A stretch of 41,102 nucleotides of DNA. Origin: Plantago elongata (taxonomy: Eukaryota; Streptophyta; Magnoliopsida; Lamiales; Plantaginaceae). The translations under genes and the position numbers were made by a program. The stretch lies in contig JAYMSP010000798.1 of NCBI GenBank assembly GCA_036897095.1, positions 1 to 41,102 on the forward strand. The letters run 5' to 3'. Below are positions 1 through 9,861 of this stretch, one piece after another (within the stretch, counting starts at the first letter, position 1; each line of letters begins with the position of its first letter). Under the pieces are notes generated by a model that had not been told where the DNA came from, searched no databases, and saw only the letters and a list, made by a program, of their open reading frames with translations.

Positions 1-19
1 ATATATATAAAATAAATAC

Positions 20-170
20 TATCAAGCTGCTCGACGAGCTTTCGAGCTGAGTTATACAAATTCGAGTTCGACTCGAAAATTATATCGAGCTATAAAAAAA
101 ATTAGAGCTCGAGCTTGAGCTTTTAACGAACAGTTCGGTTTATTTGCAGGTTTAGTCAGTTCCATTTCTA
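20..170. repeat. AGCTCG-rich dispersed repeat, copy 1
   Basis: The segment is dominated by variants of the words CGAGCT and TCGAG. A second stretch with the same vocabulary lies at 14540-14770. Such word-rich blocks are typical of dispersed non-coding plant transposon termini, but I cannot assign a family. The rest of 171-430 shows no gene. Confidence 0.5.
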
Positions 171-430
171 CTCAACTGGAAAATAAAATATTGAAAGAAA
201 TAACTACTTATCTCGGGTACAAACAAGAAACAAAATGAATATCGGTTACATAATTTTGCTAAGTTGGAAAACAAACAAGATTTATTTAAACATTATTGTA
301 GATTGTAGATAAATGAAACAATTTGACGACATAGGATATTGTAGTATGCAGTGAGGCAGACAGCTAAGATTTGGAGCAAACAATGCTATATGAGCCGGCT
401 CTTTTCCTCGTAACAAACGCGAAATCGTTC

Positions 431-437
431 TATAAAT
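431..437 (+). promoter_or_regulatory. TATA box of the LysM gene
   Basis: TATAAAT lies 73 bases before the ATG of the small LysM gene and is followed by a CA-rich leader, a normal plant TATA-to-start arrangement. Inferred from position only. Confidence 0.5.
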
Positions 438-509
438 TTCATCTTTAAAACTCAACCAACATAAACCATCCACACAAAAACATTAATTAATCAAAACACG
501 AGCAATTAA

Positions 510-927
510 ATGGCAATCACAAACACAGTGACCTTTTTCCTTGCTTTGGCCCTTGTCATGTTTTCCCTCACTCAAGCCCGTTCACTTAATGGTATGTATG
601 TGTCAATCATGGTTGATTTGTAGTGACCTCAAAATGTTTTTTCATCTAATATATCGGCTAATTTTGCTAAACTGGATCTGTGCCCCGATATCTGCCATAA
701 AAGGGACGTGTATGTAATTTTGATGTTTGAATTTTACTACAGCGGTTACAGAATCAGGGGTATTGATTTGCGACCAAACATATGGAGCAAAGACGGGTGA
801 TACATGTTTCAGCATAACGAAGACGTTCAACTTGACTGCGGAGTTCTTCAGTACAATCAATCCAAACCTCAACTGCAACAAGATCTTTGTTGGAGAATGG
901 CTTTGCATCGAAGGTGTTACTATATAA
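510..927 (+). CDS. small secreted LysM-domain protein
   Basis: Two exons, 510-591 and 743-927, join across a GT-AG intron (phase 1) into an 88-residue protein. Residues 1-24 form a classic signal peptide with a hydrophobic core (FFLALALVMFSL) ending near QARS. The rest is almost entirely one LysM domain, about residues 33-86, with the family landmarks GDTCFSI, a Thr/Phe-rich helix, INPNLNC and VGEWLCI. Four cysteines (CDQ, DTCF, LNCN, WLCI) suggest two disulphides. LysM domains bind N-acetylglucosamine polymers such as chitin. A protein that is only signal peptide plus LysM, with no kinase, GPI anchor or membrane segment, would act in the apoplast. The ATG is fixed by the signal peptide. The ligand and a role in defence or symbiosis are inference. 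Confidence 0.85.
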
Positions 928-1403
928 TTTGACATTAAGCTGATGCTCATCGACTCATCGTGTAGAGAGCTTCCTAGATTGTGGGTTTCATCATTTTCCT
1001 TGTATTTTGTGTGAATGAATAAGAACTAACATTCCATGGATGTTAGTTAACCTTTCTCTTTTCATAAATTGAAAGCTCCGAATCTATCAATGTATATATT
1101 AAAAGAAAAACCATTTAAGCACAAGGAGTTGGGGTTGTAGTTGTATACAAGAGGGGTAAAGTCCGAACCCGACAACATTGGATAACAATAACTCTTGACA
1201 ATATACAAGGGTTATTCAAGCCACTTTGAGCTGAACGCCTGAAACTAAAAACTGAGTACCTCTTGATGAGCTGATTTCCTGCAATGCTCCATCTGTTGAG
1301 CCATTTAGAGCAGTCACGTCGTATCTTAGGCTACTCTTGTAATTCAAACTGCCTTATGCCTAGAAGAAAAACGTGAAAACTACAGGAAATCAGAAGCAAA
1401 TTA
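928..1403. other. intergenic, 3' flank of LysM gene
   Basis: This holds the 3' flank of the LysM gene and then unassigned sequence. On the minus strand around 1208-1330 a short open stretch without an ATG reads like the end of a protein, but I do not recognise it. Confidence 0.4.
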
Positions 1404-1570
1404 GTCGAATATCGTACTTGAACGCAACAACTCCAGCAAAGTAGTCCAAGGCTCACTTCTGGGAATTCAAATCTCTCACCATTCACATGAATAACCAAAC
1501 ACTCCCACCCTGCTGATGTGTTTGTCTGTCTCCATTTGAGGTTTGCCAATGCTGAAAACACTTGGATCAT
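1404..1570 (-). pseudogene. relic of an aldehyde oxidase N-terminus
   Basis: The minus strand reads LVIHVNGERFEFPEVS (1498-1451) and then, after a one-base frame slip, PWTTLLELLRSSTIFD (1451-1404) followed by a stop at 1401-1403. Together these resemble the start of plant aldehyde oxidases and xanthine dehydrogenases (pattern VNGERFEL..V.P.TTLLEFLR), which leads into the 2Fe-2S domain. The cysteine-rich iron-sulphur motif that should follow is missing, and the frame is broken, so this is a fragment rather than a gene. Residues upstream of WECL show no family match. The assignment rests on about 30 residues. Confidence 0.5.
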
Positions 1571-1951
1571 CCTCTGTATAGCTATGCATTTTAAGCGCTG
1601 GAACTTTAAGCAATGTCACGGTTAACATATATACAGGACGGACCCCAAGATTTTATGTTCAGGGGCGGGGTAAAACTATAATATAAGAATATTTTCGGAT
1701 GTAGTGGCAACTCTAGAATTATCCAAAAGATTTTTATTCTGGCCTTTCTAACAAAGACAAGCAATTAAACTAACAAAATATTACTCCAAAACATAGTCAT
1801 AAACAGAACATAATATAATTGGGTAGTGTGCTCTAATTTGGTTTCTGGCATAAGCTAACAAAACTATGCTCTAATTACTTTTGGCTGAATCAATATACTT
1901 GAAACAAATTCTTTTCTCTCTTGAAGCTCCATGCTAAAAGTGTTGTCACCA
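1571..1951. other. intergenic
   Basis: AT-rich sequence with no gene that I can support. It covers the 3' flank of the minus-strand F-box locus. Confidence 0.5.
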
Positions 1952-3602
1952 TCACATGTAAATTCTGAGGTGTCTAATTTGTAATAGACATGTTAGATTC
2001 TTCACAAGCAACGGTAAGTTGATCGTATTTTGTTGTGCTTTCTCATTCACTCGAACAGCAAAAGATGATGCCTGACTGACGAAAAACGAATAATTACGGG
2101 GCAAAACTTTCTCTTCCTTCCACTTTCCATGAACATAATCCCCCTTATATAGGTTCACAAACTTCGCCTGAGGTCCGATGACTACTAGATATAGGTCATT
2201 CTTGCAAGAAACAAGATAACCCTTTCGGTAATTGGAAAGGGATACAATCGATCCAGAAATGTTCTGATTTGTCCAACACATCCTGAACGGTTTCATGTTA
2301 TTCGGGCGATAAACCAGCACTCTTCCATTTTTACATAGATAATAGAAGTTGTTATTATGAAGCACCTGATTACAGAAGGTAAAATCTCCTACACGATATT
2401 GTTCAAATTTCCATTCATTGACACCTGGTGTTAAATACCCCAACTTGAAGATTCTGGGCCTTCGTGCAATGCCAACAATCAGGCAATCTGATGATGTTGG
2501 TGAAGAAGAAAATGATATACAGTCGAAACTAATATTTGTGGGGAGATCGGGGATGCTAATCTTGGTTTTACTTAAAGATTCGAAGAAAGATATATTGTGG
2601 ATTCCATGAGTGACAAGAAGCCATCCATTTCTACAGCAGCGAACTTTACAACCTGATAATTCAGCATTGCTCTTAAAGTACCTCATATTGCAAGACTGAT
2701 CAAGAAATGAGGTGCATGGACCATCTTCTTCATGAATTGACATGCATTAGCCAAGGACTCTCCATAGGAGTGTTAGAAAAATCAGGTTTCCAACACAAAG
2801 GCTGTACTGCTTCTCTCAACTTTCTACACACCAGGCGATAGTTTGCATAGTCCATTGCATTTTGAAGGGCTGCAACAAGCCTAAGAACATCGTCAGGAAG
2901 TTCGCAATAAAAGCTTGCATGAGCATAACATGATTCATCGTGATCCAATGTCTTAGCCTTGACGTCCTTAGCTGGCTCCTCGCTGATAGTATTTTTCTGC
3001 GCAACCGCATTAGTGAAACTGGAAATATAATATCACAACGGATATATATAAATCATTAGAAGAATGGCATAGATACGCACTTGGAAAGTATAATAGATTC
3101 GAAAACTGCAATGGTGAAATCAAATAAAGTGTACATACCTCAACTACGGCGTCCTAAGATGATCCTTCATCTTGGGAGAACAAAAAGGAATTCTTGCTGA
3201 ATGACGTTGAATTCTGAATATGTATTCGAAATTATCAGCAAGCAGCTGAAGCACGACAGTTAGATACCAATACGATGGCAGCTTATTCTCCAATTCTAAT
3301 AACCCATCAGGTAATTCTCCTGCTGGATTTCTGAGGATGGACATCCTTGAACCAGCAAGCAAATTCACATTGTATGCGGCATACAGATTACTCAACCATG
3401 ATGGCATCTCCTGCAAATTGGGAAACCAAAAAGGAAATTCTCCTGCTGAATGAGGCCTATTGCTGAAGATGGGCGTGCTTTGATCAGCAAGCGAAAACAC
3501 ATAAAAGTAGGCGTCATCTCCATGCTCAGTGAAGCATATGCAATTGTCAAGTATGCCAGAGTTAGGTCTGAGTTTATACACAGCTGAGTATCTAGGACCC
3601 AA
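1952..3602 (-). pseudogene. disrupted F-box/DUF295 (SKIP23-like) locus
   Basis: Read 5' to 3' on the minus strand there are three pieces. Piece one (3602-3139) contains ILDNCICFTEHGDD, like the C-terminal NCIYFTDD signature of DUF295 proteins, and ends in a TAG at 3146-3144 just before a good donor site. Piece two (from 3018, after an acceptor) carries an F-box, with CELPDDVLRLVAAL and YRLVCRKLREAV, and ends at SPWLM. Piece three (2743-1952) is the DUF295 beta-propeller part, including GCKVRCCRNGWLLVTHG. Pieces two and three overlap by 14 bases in different frames, so a frameshift separates them. Across the intron 3138-3019, pieces one and two are in phase if the TAG is ignored. F-box proteins recruit substrates to SCF ubiquitin ligases. 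With one nonsense codon and one frameshift, the locus is probably dead, or it is two decayed tandem paralogues. Confidence 0.6.
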
Positions 3603-3612
3603 AACACAACCA

Positions 3613-3732
3613 TTCTAAAAGCCGCATCAGGCTGAATGAGTACCATAAAACCGTAAACAAATACGCAACGAGTTCTAAAAGCCGCATCAGGCTGAATGAG
3701 TACCATAAAACCGTAAACAAATACGCAACGAG
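3613..3732. repeat. exact 60-bp tandem duplication
   Basis: Bases 3613-3672 and 3673-3732 are identical over all 60 positions. The unit is a multiple of three. On the minus strand it repeats a 20-residue block beginning LVAYLFTVLW, inside an open frame running 3927-3592. The identity implies a recent event. Confidence 0.95.
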
Positions 3733-3927
3733 AGAACCGCTCAAGCCGCATAGAAAATGGTAAAATTCGGCATTACCGGTTTCTGGGAAAATAATTGGTG
3801 GAAGGAGGTGCGATTTCGGGTCAACCGTTAAATTACTGTACTTTGGTGAAAGTGCAAATTTTGGAGATTTCGGTCGGCGATAATGCATTCGATTGGTGTA
3901 CACTTTTGCACTAAACGTTGTTTGCAT
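3733..3927 (-). pseudogene. possible 5' part of the broken F-box/DUF295 locus
   Basis: The open frame starting at 3927 reads MQTTFSAKV and contains LTVDPKSHLLPPIIFPET, reminiscent of the PLTR..LPPI part of DUF295 proteins. It runs through the duplicated 60-bp unit and then stops, in a different frame from the next piece. It may be an upstream exon or a remnant of a second paralogue. The family match is weak. Confidence 0.3.
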
Positions 3928-5570
3928 AGTTTGATTGGATTTGTACTTGTGCGTTTAGTCACGTCAGGCGGGGTTAGTGTTCAGTAAACCTATTGTTTAC
4001 CCTTACTATTAAGTACCATTGATTCCAAGTTATTGATGTAAGCTAGCCCCTATAAGATATTAATTGAGTGGAAAAGTATAATGTAACACTTTTGTGAAAA
4101 GTCGAAAATGAAAAATTATTTCATTTTTATATAAATTGAAGGATTAATTTAATTGAATAATTGTGTGATTGTGCAAATTCAATGGTAATTATTTTATCTA
4201 AGTAATAAGAATGACTTTGTTTAATACTAGCTTTTCAGTTATCTGAGCATTTTTCTGATAAAAAGCTCATTACGTGACCGCGTAGCTTCTCAAACAAGCT
4301 AGCTGAACAGAGCATTAAAGGCACACCACAGTTCATCCCTTTTACGAATCAAAAAGAAAAAGTCCAATTACATTCTCAAAAGAAAAATTAAATAGATAAG
4401 TGTGAATTACATCTGGACCCTATTAGAATTTCTAATTATTGATGGATCCCAGATAGTTCAACAATACCTACAAAATTCATGGTAGATACATTTTAAATAC
4501 ATCTAAGTTCACAAATTTATTATTTGGCAGATTAAAATTTGGAAAAGCCTCTTTTACGCCTACCATTATCAACATTTAGAAGTAACCAAATAGGCTTAAC
4601 TTATAGGTGTCACGTGTGAACTTAAATTTAATTGAAATAAAACTCTTGAATTCTTACATGTAATTGAAACCGGACCACTATTGTCACAAAAAATATTTAA
4701 AAAATATATTTTTCCATGAATTTCAATTTTTAGTTGAACCATATTGTTTAGAATAAATATGAATTGGCCCAATTTTAACAACATAATTGTTTTTAACCAC
4801 CATTTTACAAAAATGAAACGAGTAAAAAACTAATAACAAAGGTTAAAAAAGGAACGAAAAATGGCGCTTCCATACTATGTATCCACGACGAAATTAATGC
4901 AATTTTTTAAAAAATACTTTTTGATTATGTTTTTTTTTTTAAACTCTTTTACTTATTTTACCTTTCTTTTTAATGTTTTGAAATTTATGGATAATTTTGA
5001 TTTTTTTCAATAAAATTGGATGAATGTAAAATTAGTAAATAGTTACCGTATTTACATTCTAGTCCAACGCAATTATGTATTTTTCAAAATAACATGTGTC
5101 ACATAAATAAGTTGCCAAATATACATGGTATTAAGTTGGACAATAATGCAATATATAACATATTTCCATATGATTAACAATTTATAATATTTCTATAACG
5201 ATTAAATATATTTATTTAAATTAATAATATTTTGATAAAAATTAATAATTTTTCAGTTGAAAAATTATTATTAAAATATACAATGCTTATAATGTATGTC
5301 ATATATATGTTAACAATTGATACAATAAAAAAAATCAAACATTCAACAATTAATTTTCGTAAATTGAAAAGGAAATATTTAAAAATAATTGATAATGTCT
5401 TATTTGTTTGCACAATAAGTTACTGTATTGCATATAAGTTGGTCAATTTAAAATCTACTGAAAGTATCTAGATTTAAATGCAATTAAGGCTTGTAACATG
5501 GTATACATGGATCCAAAACTAAATTGAAAAATTGAAAAGGAAAACAAAGTTAAAATCGGAGCGTCTCACA
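3928..5570. other. AT-rich intergenic region
   Basis: No gene is supported. The short open frames around 5216-5471 occur on both strands of very AT-rich sequence and have Ile/Lys/Asn-rich translations, as expected by chance. Confidence 0.6.
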
Positions 5571-5581
5571 TAGCCGTTCAC
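5571..5581 (-). promoter_or_regulatory. MSA-like core element (third site)
   Basis: On the minus strand this reads GTGAACGGCTA. It has the AACGG core and a matching 3' half of the mitosis-specific activator consensus, but mismatches in the 5' half. Confidence 0.4.
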
Positions 5582-5593
5582 AAATCACATTAA

Positions 5594-5604
5594 TCCAACG
5601 GCCA
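5594..5604 (+). promoter_or_regulatory. mitosis-specific activator (MSA) element
   Basis: TCCAACGGCCA matches the MSA consensus YCYAACGGYYA at every position. MSA elements bind three-repeat MYB factors (MYB3R) that drive G2/M transcription in plants. The site is 236 bases before the ATG of the gene at 5840. Confidence 0.7.
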
Positions 5605-5640
5605 AGATGAAGCAAAACTACACACGCCCATAATTCAAAT

Positions 5641-5651
5641 CCCAACGGTCA
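5641..5651 (+). promoter_or_regulatory. mitosis-specific activator (MSA) element
   Basis: CCCAACGGTCA is a second perfect match to YCYAACGGYYA. It lies 37 bases downstream of the first and on the same strand. Clustered MSA sites just upstream of a start codon are the usual arrangement in G2/M genes. Confidence 0.72.
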
Positions 5652-5839
5652 CATTCTTGACCTTCCTTCCCTAATTTAGATTCTCCATTCTCATTTATCT
5701 TCTAGTCACTCTCCAACATTTCTTTTCATCATCAAAACATTTCCTCTGTTTTTTTCCACTCACAACGATAAGATTTAGCAAAATCTACACAGCCATTTCC
5801 ATTTCCATTTTCAAGAAGTCGAACTGAAGCCTATTCAAG

Positions 5840-7189
5840 ATGAGCGTCCTGCCGTTTCAGCAAGGAGTTACCGACTCTTCTACCGATCTTCAGGTATGGA
5901 ACAATGCCGCTTTCGATAATGAATATTCTCAAGATTTGTCTTCCAGTACGCAATCGTGGGGTTCGTTGAAGTCGATTTTCGGGAAAAGTCCTAAAGAGTC
6001 TTTTGAATCTGATTTGGGGAAGGAAAATCAGGGTCCTATGATTGAGAATAGTAATTTGATTTCTACCGTTTCTGTTTCGAATACGCCTTTTAAGCCGGTT
6101 AATCGGGATGGGTCGTTGGAGAGGTGGAAAGGGGCTAGGGGTTTGAAGAAGGGTGAAGAGAGTAAGGTTCGTGATGAGAAGAAGATTGATGAGGAGATTG
6201 AGGAAATCGAGTCGAAAATTAGTCGGTTGAGTTCTAGATTAGAGGCGTTGAGGCTCGAAAAGGCGAAGAGTAGTTTGAAGGTGGAGAAGAGGGGAAGAGT
6301 TATTTCTGCTAAGTTTATGGAGACGAAAAGGATTGAGGAGGATTTGTGTTTGAGTGCTAAACCGATGGTTAACAGGAGGGGCTTGAGTTTGGGGCCTGCG
6401 GAAATCGTTAATGCGAGGAGAAGGGGGATGAGTATGGGACCGTCTGAAATCGCAGGAGTTTCTAAACCGAAGCAATTTGGTAGGATGGAAACGGTGACGC
6501 CAGTTCAAAGCAGGAGAAAGTCTTGTTTCTTGAAGCTGCAGAACATTGAAGAAGAGAAGGCAGTGAAGAGTTCTAGTGTTAGTCCTAAATCAAGAAAACT
6601 TGCTGCTAAGAACCATGTTCTGCCTAGGCAGGCAGTGACTACGATTTCAAGAAAGGTCGTGAAGAAAGAGGAAGGGTTGATAAATTCGGTTCAGCCCAAG
6701 AAACTGTTTGGGGAAAAGTCTGTTCCTGCTACAAACAAGAAGCCGATTAGGCCAGGGAGGGTTGTGGCTAGTCGGTACAATCAGAATACTGGCCAGGGGT
6801 CAGTAATGAAGAAGAGGTCTTTGCCGGAGAGTGATAAAGAAGATGGCAAAAATAAGAAACGCTCTCTGTCGAATGGGAAATCTGATGTGGATGCTGATGA
6901 GCGTAAGGACGTGATAGGCTCCGTGAGCCGGGTGAAGAAGCGGTGGGAGATTCCAAGTGAGATTGTTGTTCATGGTAGTGAGCAGGAAGAGAAGTCTCCT
7001 GAACATGGTGTGGTCATTCCCGGATTGCTCCCAATGATTAGGACAGCAAGGTTTGTGAATGAGACTCCCAGGGATTCTGGAGCAGCTAAAAGGGTTGCGG
7101 AGTTGGTTGGGAAGAAGTCGTTTTTCGCTGAGTGTGAGGAGGGAGTGAATGGGTCTGTTTGTCAAACTTTGAGTTATGCTGAGGACTGA
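5840..7189 (+). CDS. uncharacterised basic coiled-coil protein, probably G2/M-regulated
   Basis: This is a single-exon gene of 449 residues. I do not know a functional name for it. Visible features, in order, are a KEN box at 61-63 (GKENQ), a full CDK site TPFK near 82, and a charged coiled coil at about 112-148 (EEIEEIESKISRLSSRLEAL). A duplicated motif RRG-L/M-S-L/M-GP-A/S-EI follows at about 179-189 and 194-204. A long Lys/Arg/Ser-rich disordered part holds SVSPKSRK and two KKRSL blocks that could be nuclear signals, then more S/T-P sites. KEN boxes are recognised by the APC/C ubiquitin ligase in late mitosis. With the perfect MSA elements in the promoter, this fits a protein made at G2/M and destroyed at mitotic exit, perhaps on microtubules or chromosomes. 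That role is inference. The ATG opens the frame and follows an ordinary leader. Confidence 0.85.
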   Translation: MSVLPFQQGVTDSSTDLQVWNNAAFDNEYSQDLSSSTQSWGSLKSIFGKSPKESFESDLGKENQGPMIENSNLISTVSVSNTPFKPVNRDGSLERWKGARGLKKGEESKVRDEKKIDEEIEEIESKISRLSSRLEALRLEKAKSSLKVEKRGRVISAKFMETKRIEEDLCLSAKPMVNRRGLSLGPAEIVNARRRGMSMGPSEIAGVSKPKQFGRMETVTPVQSRRKSCFLKLQNIEEEKAVKSSSVSPKSRKLAAKNHVLPRQAVTTISRKVVKKEEGLINSVQPKKLFGEKSVPATNKKPIRPGRVVASRYNQNTGQGSVMKKRSLPESDKEDGKNKKRSLSNGKSDVDADERKDVIGSVSRVKKRWEIPSEIVVHGSEQEEKSPEHGVVIPGLLPMIRTARFVNETPRDSGAAKRVAELVGKKSFFAECEEGVNGSVCQTLSYAED

Positions 7190-7751
7190 AGTTCCAAAGT
7201 TCCATCTTTGAATGTTCACTACTGATTTTTGAAGATTGTTTGCTGTGTTGCTTCCCTTAAAGGGATATAGTTACTTTCTGCTTGTAACTGAACTGTCCAT
7301 TTTTCTGTGTTTGCTTGCAGTAATGTAGTATATGAACCATGATTCTTGAATAAGATTGTGTATTGCTGAATGCTTATTCAGCCATATGAAAACATTAGTG
7401 CCCATCACAAAATAAACTGAAGTTAACCCAAATCGATAACATGTGGAAAGGAGCTTTGAACTCCAAGATAAACAAAGAGGAAATGCAGAAGTAGATGTCA
7501 CCAAGCATTTACTTGACTCTCTGTGTATTGATTTGGATAGTAATAATTATTTTTTCTTTTATACGGTTAAAGGGTAACTCGAAGTACGACCTATTGGTTT
7601 GAATTGAAGCGTCTCTTACCAACTGAGTTGCGTTTTGTTGTCTGAAGGTAATAATTGTTGACAAAGTATTTGATGAAGTTTACCCTCGAATTGTGAGTAA
7701 TGTCGAAAGTTTGTCATGCTAATGATTTCATGTTTGAAACCTTAAAAAAAC

Positions 7752-7788
<37 letters not shown>

Positions 7789-8067
7789 GAAAGTCAGTTG
7801 ATTTAGACAAAGCTACCATAGTGCTTACTGTTATTTAAGCTGGAAAGAATATTGAATGTGATTAAAATGATGGAGGATCACATCATGGCTTCTTCTAACC
7901 AATTTGAAATCAGCCAAAGTATGGACGAAAATAGTAGTAAATCTTATGTAGATTTACCCCAAGCTGTCCAGGAAGAGAGCTCACCTTATTGGTGAAGCAT
8001 ATGTGTGAACTTGGATGAAGCTCGGAGTAGCCTTTATTTATGTAAGGCATTTTGTGTTCCTATCTAG
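7190..8067. other. 3' flank and intergenic region
   Basis: This contains the 3' flank of the preceding gene and then unassigned sequence. A short open stretch near 7870-7993 (MEDHIMASSNQ...) ends in a stop and has no recognised family. Confidence 0.4.
7753..7789. repeat. (AT)n followed by (GTAT)n microsatellite
   Basis: Twelve AT units at 7753-7776 pass directly into GTAT units ending at about 7789. It is a compound simple repeat. Confidence 0.9.
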
Positions 8068-8307
8068 GGGAGAACGTTCAAGTTTTCTTGGGAAAAGGGA
8101 GTAAATAGATGGACAGTGATAGAAACTTTGACTGCGGAACTAGAAGATGTTGTTAAGGATGCAAAGCCTTAGCATGGTGGTAGAATACGAAGTAGGATCA
8201 AATCACAATTAGTTGGTGGTGACTCTAGTGTAATCATCTCTGATAAACATCAAGTTTACTTAACAAGAAGTGAAAAGGGTCTTCAAAATATTTCGGACTT
8301 CGAATAA
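8068..8307 (+). pseudogene. unassigned coding-like relic with an internal stop
   Basis: After an AG at 8066-8067 an 80-codon frame runs to a TAA at 8305-8307, with one internal TAG at 8170-8172. The translation (FSWEKGVNRWTVIETL, then GGRIRSRIKSQLVGG) has a balanced, protein-like composition unlike the surrounding AT-rich DNA. No ATG or clear donor belongs to it. I do not recognise the family. A decayed gene or transposon exon is the simplest reading. Confidence 0.3.
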
Positions 8308-9389
8308 TTTTTTTGCTTTAGATGGTGAGCTTATTTATGATGCTCTGGATAATTATGAGAGTTGAAAATTTTAATAGTGTATAATAGAGTGACTTGTTAT
8401 AGTCTTTGGAACCAAAATAACCATGAAATACTGAATTTTGACTTCATGGTTATAAATCCCAATGAATGGTATATTAGTTTCTAATAATATATATAATCAA
8501 CTTTGTAAGAATGAAAAAAGAAAAAAGAAGTGGGGAATGTTATTTTGATAAGAAGACAAAAAAAACAAGATAGTAGACATAATATTTTGTTTTGCAGAGA
8601 TAAAGAATAACATCGATTCACTAGTCATGTCAAAATGTCTTCTATGGACATGCACCCTTTATGAAATTTATTTTTGTGTATTGCCCAATCAATTTATGTC
8701 ATCAACAATGTATGATATGTTGTATTCAAGTAGCTGATTGCAAATAAAAATATACAGTATATATCATGTTCTAATTCCATTCAGATATAAGTAAAATCGA
8801 CTAGCATGTGCATATCAGCACAACAACCAGTTTATGGTAATGTTTAAAGCAATTCCATATATCCATGAAATTCAACATGTATGCCAGCAAGACGTAGATC
8901 AATTGGTTGCTCGAATATTTTGTAAACACACAAAGGTATTGATCTTATGTGAAATAGCCAGCCCATGGAAGAATACAAGCATAAATAAGTTGGATTGACA
9001 AGTGATACCTTCGAGATGATGATTATCATAATGCTCAATGATTTGATTTCACTGCTATAAGACGTTTGGATGTAGTAATTGGCTTCGATTGCTAGCTCTT
9101 TTACCACAACATGTGTATACTAAGTTGGTGGACATGTATGTATCCGAGGGGCTGATTGACATGACACTCAAATGATCATTTGGATGAGATTTTGGTGAAA
9201 TTGTGTTTGGAATGGAATTGAATGGAATATTTGAAGTGTATTTTAGGCCAAATCACTATTCATCGAGCCAAATTGAGCGATTTAAATGCTATGACAATTA
9301 GGCCCTAACCATTATGTACCATTGAAAAAGAGAAATGACCCACAAAGGGGCCATTCGTTGTGCTATCTAACCGTTCAAAAGTGAGGGGG
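8308..9389. other. intergenic
   Basis: AT-rich sequence without a supportable gene. The minus-strand frame at 9107-8844 has no recognisable domain. Confidence 0.5.
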
Positions 9390-9641
9390 AGAGAGAGAGA
9401 GCTGGGGAATTACCCGTATCATCTCCCTCAACCAAAAAAATACAACACAAATGAGTGTGTGAGAGAGAGAAACAGAGAGAGAGAGCCGGGAATTCCCCGT
9501 ACCATCTCCCTCAAAAAAAACACAACACAAAGGAGAGAGAGCCAGAGAATTCCCCGTACCATCTCCCTCAACCAAAAAAAACACAACACAAAGGCGAGAG
9601 AGAGCCAGAGAATTTTCCGTACCATCTCCCTCAACCAAAAA
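9390..9641. repeat. imperfect tandem array, about four units
   Basis: Four units of roughly 55-75 bp each contain a GAGAGAGAG tract, then an AATT/CCGTACCATCTCCCTCAA core, then an A-rich ACACAACACAAA segment. The cores start near 9406, 9489, 9547 and 9611. Frames open through it on both strands (lysine-rich on plus, Phe/Leu-rich on minus) are by-products of the repeat. Confidence 0.85.
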
Positions 9642-9661
9642 AAAAAAAAACAAAAAAATTT

Positions 9662-9861
9662 ACAGACCTGCCAGGTGAGCACACCCATCATGGCAAAGGT
9701 CAGTCCTACACCTACATCTTTGTCTCTTCACAAAGCAAGTCACACACCCTATGCTATATCTTTTACAAAGGAAGTCATACCTTCCTCAACTAATCTAACA
9801 TAATCACTACCTTATCAAGTACCAGACCTGCCAAGTGAGCGCACCCATCATGGCAAAGGTC
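9662..9861. repeat. direct repeat pair of about 39 bp
   Basis: The motif CAGACCTGCCA-G/A-GTGAGC followed by a shared CACCCATCATGGCAAAGGT occurs at 9663-9700 and again at 9824-9861. The copies are near-identical and 161 bp apart. They could be terminal direct repeats of a small insertion or a local duplication. Confidence 0.8.

Noticed and set aside
1208..1330. C-terminus-like minus-strand stretch ending in a stop
   Set aside because: No family recognised and no supporting exon upstream; too short to call.
5216..5471. Overlapping frames on both strands
   Set aside because: The sequence is extremely AT-rich and the translations are low-complexity; no homology.
6800..7219. 139-codon open frame on the minus strand
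   Set aside because: It lies fully antisense to the 449-residue coiled-coil gene and has no domain; a shadow of the real frame.
9360..9803. Lysine-rich open frames on plus and Phe/Leu-rich frames on minus
   Set aside because: They are produced by the tandem GA/A-rich repeat, which stays open in several frames on both strands.
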